Shown: positions 59,483 through 64,000 of the stretch, one piece after another
How the letters are laid out: each line of letters opens with the position of its first letter
Position numbering within the stretch: the stretch's first letter is position 1
Source of the DNA: Candidatus Magnetobacterium casense
GTDB lineage: Bacteria > Nitrospirota > Thermodesulfovibrionia > Thermodesulfovibrionales > Magnetobacteriaceae
Assembly: GCF_000714715.1 (NCBI RefSeq)
Contig: NZ_JMFO01000004.1
Coordinates: 62,001 to 126,000, forward strand
Direction: 5' to 3'
Length of the DNA: 64,000 bases
The notes under the pieces: generated by a model
The model's database searches: none
The model's input: the letters and a program-made list of their open reading frames with translations, nothing else
Told to the model about the DNA's origin: nothing
Translations under genes and position numbers: made by a program

Positions 59483-60171
59483 CCAAAGCCAATGGCAGCA
59501 AACCCCACTACCTGGGACATCGCAGCAGACTCAGAGACAGGTATGTCAGAGGCGGCATAGACTCACTTAACGACTACGAGGCCGTTGAACTGTTGCTGAC
59601 GTTTGTCCACAGTCGCAGGGATGTAAAGCCCCAGGCAAAGGACCTGTTGGGCCGGTTTGATGGCATCAGGGGGCTGCTCGATGCCGGGATGGATGACCTA
59701 ATTGGGGTGGGCGGGGTCGGCAGACAGACTGCCATACTGATAAAGCTTGCCAGGGACTTCGTGGAACTCTACATGCGTGAGACACTCCTGGAAAGGCAGG
59801 TGGTCCGCTGCCCCGATGACATTATTGATTATCTCCGTATATCCGTTGGCTCGCTCAAGGACGAACGGTTTATGACGCTCTTCCTGAACGCCAGAAACGA
59901 AATCGTTGCCTTTGAAGTAGTCAGCGAGGGGACGGTCAACAGTACGGTTGTTTATCCGCGCAAGATATTTGAAAACGCCCTGAGACACAAGGCCACCGCC
60001 ATGATTCTCGTCCACAACCACCCCAGTGGAAGCCTCAAGGTCTCAGAGGATGACATCAAGCTCACCAAAAACCTCAAGCGTACCGCAGATACCCTCGGCA
60101 TCATCATCCACGACCACCTGATCGTGACCAACGACGACTACGTAAGCCTCAGCCAAAAGGGGCTGATATAG
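59479..60171 (+). CDS. radC: RadC-family JAB-domain protein
   Basis: A 230-aa RadC. The N-terminal UPF0758 helical part contains a helix-hairpin-helix (IGVGGVGRQTAILI near 75-88). The C-terminal JAMM domain carries VHNHPSGSLKVSEDD (near 177-191) with His, His, Ser and Asp of the metal site. Despite its name, a role in DNA repair is unproven. Start overlaps the osmC stop. Confidence 0.94.
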   Translation: MTKANGSKPHYLGHRSRLRDRYVRGGIDSLNDYEAVELLLTFVHSRRDVKPQAKDLLGRFDGIRGLLDAGMDDLIGVGGVGRQTAILIKLARDFVELYMRETLLERQVVRCPDDIIDYLRISVGSLKDERFMTLFLNARNEIVAFEVVSEGTVNSTVVYPRKIFENALRHKATAMILVHNHPSGSLKVSEDDIKLTKNLKRTADTLGIIIHDHLIVTNDDYVSLSQKGLI

Positions 60172-60180
60172 CCTGTCCGG

Positions 60181-61704
60181 ATGAGACGAGATACAGCAGA
60201 ACTAAACGTCATCTATGAGATAAGCAAGTTGCTTGGTTCTTCGCTGGATATCCACAGGACGCTCAAGATGACGATGAAGTTTCTGTGCGTGTTTCTCGAC
60301 CTCAAGCGCGCAACCGTCGCCCTCATAGAAGACAATGAGTTGGTGATACGGGCCGCCCACGGCCTCAGTCGCAGCGAAATAGAGCTCGGACGATACAAGA
60401 AGGGCGAGGGAATCATGGGTCAGGTGGCCAAGTCGGGCTATCCCATCGTCATCCCTAACATAAAGGATGAGCCGTTTTTCCTGAACAAGACGGGGGCACG
60501 TCCTGACATCGCCAGTGAGGATGCCGCCTTTTTGTGTGTTCCGGTCAAGTTTGGTCGCGAGATACTGGGGGTGTTGAGCGTAGACAGGCCGCTTGAGTCA
60601 AAGGGCATATCCCTGGATGATGACCTGAGACTGTTGAAGATCGTATCGGCGTTGATAGCGCAGGCGGTCAGGCTCCACGGGCAGGTGCAGCAGGAAAAGC
60701 AGGAGCTGATTGCCCAGCGGGATGCCCTGAAGTTTGAGCTAAAGGGCAAATACAGCATAGACAACGTCGTGGGCAATTCCGCAGCGATGCAGGTAGTATA
60801 TGAGGCGGTGCACAGGGTGGCGCCATCGAGGGCCACCGTAATGCTCATGGGCGAAAGCGGCACGGGCAAGGAGCTGATTGCCAGGGCCATACACTACATG
60901 GGGCCGCGTGCCAACGAGCAGTTTGTAAAGCTCAACTGTGCGTCGATCCCCGAGGGACTCCTTGAGGCCGAACTGTTTGGTCACGAAAAGGGCGCCTTTA
61001 CCGGTGCGGCCAATCTCAGAAAGGGACGCTTTGAGTTGGCCCACAAGGGCACCATCTTCCTGGATGAGATAGCAGACCTGACGTCTTCGCTCCAGCCAAA
61101 ACTCCTGCGCGTGCTCCAGGAGAGGGAGTTTGAGCGGATCGGCAGCGAAAGAACCATCAAGGTCGATGTCCGTGTGATCGCCGCCACGTCGAGGGACCTT
61201 GAGGGCCTCGTGCGGGAGGGCAAGTTCAGGGAGGACCTGTACTACAGGCTCAACGTGGTGCCCGTGACGCTCCCACCGCTGCGTCACCGGAGGGAGGACA
61301 TCGGTGCGTTGATCGAGTTCTTCCTTGACAAGTTCAACGCCGAAAATGTCCGCCAGGTAAACCTCTCCCCCGATGCCCTAAGGCTGATGCTGGAGTATCA
61401 GTGGCCCGGCAATGTGCGTGAGCTGGAAAACGCCGTCGAGCGGATGGTCATCATGACCCCAGAGGACGTGGTAGTGCCTGAGCGTTTGCCGTTGAACATA
61501 CGGGCGTCGATGGCTGCGGCTACGCCGGTGGTGGGTGTATCAGGTAAGGCGTTGCCGCTGCTGCAGTTGGAGAAGACACATATTATTGAGGCGCTTGTCA
61601 AGACCGGATGGGTCTATGCGCAGGCCGCCAGGGTGCTTGGCATTACGCCAAGACAAATTTGTTATAAGGTGAAAAAGTATGGAATCAGACAAGATATTTC
61701 ATGA
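60181..61704 (+). CDS. NifA-like sigma-54 activator (GAF-AAA-Fis)
   Basis: A 507-aa enhancer-binding protein: GAF domain (about 20-165), AAA+ domain (about 195-430; [14 protein letters not shown], Walker B IFLDEIAD) and a C-terminal HTH reading [20 protein letters not shown], very close to the NifA HTH. The linker after the AAA domain has no CX4C pair, so it would belong to the oxygen-tolerant NifA type that needs NifL or GAF control. No nif structural genes are in the window, so the name is provisional. It overlaps the next gene by 26 bases. Confidence 0.78.
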   Translation: MRRDTAELNVIYEISKLLGSSLDIHRTLKMTMKFLCVFLDLKRATVALIEDNELVIRAAHGLSRSEIELGRYKKGEGIMGQVAKSGYPIVIPNIKDEPFFLNKTGARPDIASEDAAFLCVPVKFGREILGVLSVDRPLESKGISLDDDLRLLKIVSALIAQAVRLHGQVQQEKQELIAQRDALKFELKGKYSIDNVVGNSAAMQVVYEAVHRVAPSRATVMLMGESGTGKELIARAIHYMGPRANEQFVKLNCASIPEGLLEAELFGHEKGAFTGAANLRKGRFELAHKGTIFLDEIADLTSSLQPKLLRVLQEREFERIGSERTIKVDVRVIAATSRDLEGLVREGKFREDLYYRLNVVPVTLPPLRHRREDIGALIEFFLDKFNAENVRQVNLSPDALRLMLEYQWPGNVRELENAVERMVIMTPEDVVVPERLPLNIRASMAAATPVVGVSGKALPLLQLEKTHIIEALVKTGWVYAQAARVLGITPRQICYKVKKYGIRQDIS

Positions 61705-62041
61705 CTGGCTGGTGAGGCATCTCAAGGCCAGGCTGGCAAAGGATTACTCAGAGATTGCAGTCAACCTTGAGGGAGAAAGGAAACACGTCCTTGATGGGCA
61801 TTACCCAAACCTGATCCTCAAGAACCTTGGCATGGTCATGGCCGTAGTGGAGGTGGAGAGCGAAGGCAGTATAACCCCCGATAAGATAAGGCAGTGGAAG
61901 GAGTTAATCCAGCAGGGAACACGGTTAATCGTGATGGTGCCGGAGCGTTCCCGGGCAAAGACGATGTCTCTGTTGTGGGATGCCGGCATTGCCTCGGAGG
62001 TCTCCGTGGGCAGTTACGACCTGAAGATCAACATGCCATAG
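61679..62041 (+). CDS. Small PD-(D/E)XK-like protein
   Basis: A 120-aa protein. The arrangement YPNLILKN, about 10 residues, then [10 protein letters not shown], followed by a Lys/Trp helix (KIRQWKELI) and a final strand, resembles compact restriction-endonuclease folds, with Asn in place of the usual first Asp. Catalytic competence is uncertain. It overlaps the NifA-like gene by 26 bases. Family not identified. Confidence 0.55.
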   Translation: MESDKIFHDWLVRHLKARLAKDYSEIAVNLEGERKHVLDGHYPNLILKNLGMVMAVVEVESEGSITPDKIRQWKELIQQGTRLIVMVPERSRAKTMSLLWDAGIASEVSVGSYDLKINMP

Positions 62042-62061
62042 GAATTGTGTACCAGGGTGCC

Positions 62062-62091
62062 TGGACAGATAAAATGTGTAACAGCTATAAT
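62062..62091 (+). promoter_or_regulatory. Sigma-70 promoter abutting MazE start
   Basis: TGGACA (62062-62067), 18 bases, TATAAT (62086-62091), then 5 bases to the ATG at 62097. The start point should fall on or next to the ATG. The 14 bases GACAGATAAAATGT also occur at 16690-16703 upstream of the TM2 gene. Confidence 0.7.
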
Positions 62092-62096
62092 TAGTA

Positions 62097-62354
62097 ATGA
62101 GAGTGAGCATTGTGTCTATAGGCAATTATAGTGGAATAAGGATACCTGATGCTGTTATGAAACAGTGTGGCTTTGACGATGAGGAAGCAGAGCTTGAAAT
62201 AAATGGAAATACACTCATTGTTAAACCGGTAAAGGAAAAACCAAGAAAAAACTGGGACAAGGCCTTTAAACTAATGGCCCAAAGAGGTGAGGATACCTTA
62301 CTCATAGATGATTCTTTAGATAGGGTAGAAAAAATTACCCATATGAAATACTAA
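62097..62354 (+). CDS. MazE/AbrB-like antitoxin
   Basis: An 85-aa swapped-hairpin AbrB-fold protein: VSIVSIGNYSGIRIPDAVMKQCGF at the N-terminus (DNA-binding part) and a C-terminal tail ending in LLIDDSLDRVEKITHMKY. Normally a MazF-type toxin gene follows; here the next gene is an AAA ATPase of a probable defence module, 35 bases away. It may be an orphan or a regulator of the module. Confidence 0.82.
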   Translation: MRVSIVSIGNYSGIRIPDAVMKQCGFDDEEAELEINGNTLIVKPVKEKPRKNWDKAFKLMAQRGEDTLLIDDSLDRVEKITHMKY

Positions 62355-62389
62355 AGAACCATAATTTAACAAAAGTATATGGCAGATAT

Positions 62390-63625
62390 ATGGCAGACGA
62401 AAACGTATACATAACCAAGGTAAATATCCGTAAGGTTAGGCATCTAATGGATATTAATATCTCACTTTCGGGTATATCGAGACAACATCTGATCTTCACA
62501 GGTATAAACGGGAGCGGTAAGACTTCGGTCTTGGAGGCAATAAGAGACTATTTAGGTAATGCTGATCAAGATAAATATATTAACTCTATAGCTGGTAAGG
62601 AATTTTTGGACCATAACAAAAGAACCTTCCTGAACAAAAGAACTCATAGAAAAATAGAGACTAGCATATTATTAGAAAAAATCATAAAAAAAACAGGCAT
62701 AGAGTTATATTTTAACCATAGCTACTTATTTTATAGAGCTTCGTACATTAGGGGTGAGCATTTTTTTGCGTTTTTTAACGCCAGGAGAAAAGCGGAATTA
62801 AAACAACCTACAGGTATAAGAAAAATTGAAATTAAACAACAATATGTCTTTAACGATAAAGCAAGTTCTGAATTCATACAACATATCGTAAATTTACAAG
62901 TAGACAGACTTTTTGCTGAAAGAGGAAATGATACAGATACTGTTAAGAACATAAATAACTGGTTCGAAATATTTGAACAAAGGCTCAAAGAGATATTTGA
63001 GGATAATGAAATCAAATTGGAATTTGACATAAAAAATTACGACTATCATATAGTCAAAAGAGACAGAGAGAAATTTACGTTTAATCAACTTTCTGATGGT
63101 TATTCGGCAATCTTCGATATAATGTCAGAAATCATCATGAGGATGGAACCACATAGAACCAAGAGCTACGATATCCAAGGAATTGTCTTGATAGATGAAA
63201 TCGAGACACACTTGCATGTCTCGTTGCAAAAAAAGATTTTGCCGCTTCTGACATCGTTTTTTCCAAATGTTCAATTTATTGTTACAACCCATTCGCCGTT
63301 TGTGTTAAATTCAATTGAAAACGCTGTAATCTGTGACTTGGAAAATAATATCATAGCGAGTGACTTCAGTGGGTATTCCTATAGCAGTATTGTAGAGGAT
63401 TATTTTGATTCTGATAAATATTCTCAGGTTGTTAAAGATAAGATTGAAAGGTATGAACGTTTGGCAGGTCTTGAAATGCTGACAGAAGAAGAAGAAGATA
63501 AACTGTTTAAACTGGAAATGTATCTAAAAGAAATACCTGCATTTTTAGCCCCAGAGTTAAAACTAAAATTCCAACAAGTGCAATTGGTGTTGTTACTTAA
63601 AAACATAAAGAATGGTAAACGTTAA
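62390..63625 (+). CDS. AAA ATPase, PtuA-like (Septu-type defence)
   Basis: A 411-aa ABC/SMC-type ATPase with an AT-rich gene: Walker A GINGSGKTS near 38-46, a charged helical insert (about 90-220), LSDGYSAIFDIMSEI as signature-like segment near 233, Walker B VLIDEIETH near 265 and H-loop VTTHSPFVLNS near 300. This is the layout of PtuA of Septu systems, in which the ATPase senses phage and controls an HNH nuclease. The HNH gene overlaps its 3' end by 14 bases. Septu identity is inferred from the pair. Confidence 0.78.
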   Translation: MADENVYITKVNIRKVRHLMDINISLSGISRQHLIFTGINGSGKTSVLEAIRDYLGNADQDKYINSIAGKEFLDHNKRTFLNKRTHRKIETSILLEKIIKKTGIELYFNHSYLFYRASYIRGEHFFAFFNARRKAELKQPTGIRKIEIKQQYVFNDKASSEFIQHIVNLQVDRLFAERGNDTDTVKNINNWFEIFEQRLKEIFEDNEIKLEFDIKNYDYHIVKRDREKFTFNQLSDGYSAIFDIMSEIIMRMEPHRTKSYDIQGIVLIDEIETHLHVSLQKKILPLLTSFFPNVQFIVTTHSPFVLNSIENAVICDLENNIIASDFSGYSYSSIVEDYFDSDKYSQVVKDKIERYERLAGLEMLTEEEEDKLFKLEMYLKEIPAFLAPELKLKFQQVQLVLLLKNIKNGKR

Positions 63626-64000
63626 AAAATCACAAATAGCGCCAGATTGTCTGGAAATAGAAAAGATAAAACCTAATGGTGATTATAAATGTGGTGAAGT
63701 TATAAAAAAAGTAGCAGAAGAATTCAAAAACAAATGTTACATATGTGAATATAAAGGACCAACTGGAATAAATGTTGAACATTTTATCCCACATGAAGGA
63801 AATAAAGACTTGATGTTTGACTGGAAAAATTTGTTCTATGCTTGTTGGCACTGTAATAACACTAAAACAAACAAATATAAAAATATTTTAAATTGTACTG
63901 ATTCAAAACATGACGTATTAAATTGGATTCAATATGAGATTAAGCCTTACCCTAAGGAAAAACCAAAGATAACGGCATTAAAGAATGAAGATGAAGTCAA
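63612..64000 (+). CDS. HNH nuclease, PtuB-like, cut by window end
   Basis: An open frame from the ATG at 63612 to the last base, at least 129 codons. CYICE near 48-52, VEHFIPHEGN near 61-70, WKNLFYACWHCNN near 79-91 form a Cys-bearing HNH motif (two CxxC zinc knuckles, catalytic His in VEHF, Asn). It overlaps the AAA gene by 14 bases, so the two are translationally coupled. The C-terminus lies outside the window. Confidence 0.78.
   Translation, partial: MVNVKKSQIAPDCLEIEKIKPNGDYKCGEVIKKVAEEFKNKCYICEYKGPTGINVEHFIPHEGNKDLMFDWKNLFYACWHCNNTKTNKYKNILNCTDSKHDVLNWIQYEIKPYPKEKPKITALKNEDEV

Noticed and set aside
1-64000. tRNA, rRNA and other structural RNA genes
   Set aside because: No cloverleaf with conserved TTC loop bases or rRNA segment was noticed on reading; a covariance-model scan would be needed to exclude small RNAs.

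Overview
The window looks like chromosome from a flagellated, Gram-negative, probably anaerobic or microaerophilic bacterium. Gene content is compatible with a member of the Nitrospirota or a related deep lineage: TauE/SafE-Usp operons, repeated DUF29 and Rpn genes, a NifA-like activator, and a TIGR03960 radical SAM-Rng pair. No rRNA, tRNA or other phylogenetic marker is visible, so this placement is an inference. Most housekeeping genes are of moderate to high GC. Several accessory patches are clearly AT-rich: about 4.7-7.1 kb, 29.8-32.6 kb and 62.1-64.0 kb.

Layout. 0-0.8 kb: a complete MNT/HEPN toxin-antitoxin pair. 0.8-4.3 kb: a polysaccharide co-polymerase/BY-kinase with a degenerate P-loop and a scyllo-inosose-type dehydrogenase. 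4.7-7.1 kb: a compact AT-rich cassette of two unknown proteins and a ComEC-like metallo-beta-lactamase-fold protein, the best candidate here for an undescribed conflict-type system. 7.2-9.6 kb: queH-queA and a SPOR protein. 9.7-17.9 kb: Uma2, DUF4337, an HDOD-GAF regulator joined to a truncated ParA-like gene, a hidden 49-aa cysteine protein, a TerD-vWA protein, a TauE permease, HicB with a hicA stub, a repeat-rich coiled-coil protein and a triple-TM2 protein. 17.9-29.8 kb: acylphosphatase, methyltransferase and glycosyltransferases leading into a flagellar block (fliC behind a near-perfect sigma-28 promoter, flaG, fliD, fliS, PilZ, motA, motB) and an FHA-Ser/Thr kinase.

29.8-32.6 kb holds five tandem DUF29 genes, four of them on an exact 548-bp period, with a 129-bp MITE-like insertion in one spacer. 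32.7-39.6 kb: rng, the TIGR03960 radical SAM protein and a sigma-54-linked two-component pair. 39.8-40.2 kb: a decayed MNT/HEPN pair whose HEPN half carries an internal deletion. 40.6-44.5 kb: a five-gene fatty-acid-synthase-like operon (ketosynthase, ACP, dehydratase, FabI-like reductase, 2-nitropropane-dioxygenase-family flavoprotein). 44.8-47.7 kb: Memo-family protein, dnaB and rplI. 47.7-53.2 kb is a mosaic of duplicated and decaying accessory genes: two Rpn nuclease copies (one frameshifted), a PIN toxin fragment with its antitoxin, and VCBS and tail-fibre-like secreted proteins. 53.3-55.6 kb: a TauE-membrane protein-Usp operon. 55.8-62.0 kb: a BvgS-like hybrid kinase, OsmC, RadC, a NifA-like activator and a small nuclease-like protein. 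62.1-64.0 kb: a MazE-like antitoxin, then a Septu-like AAA ATPase and HNH nuclease cut by the window edge.

Three themes cross the window. First, a composite GC-rich palindromic intergenic element recurs at several places. Second, several genes have a sigma-70-like -10 box only 6-7 bases before the start codon and no Shine-Dalgarno sequence spaced to serve it, which suggests leaderless mRNAs. Third, toxin-antitoxin and nuclease genes survive in all stages of decay (hicA, HEPN, PIN, Rpn, ParA).
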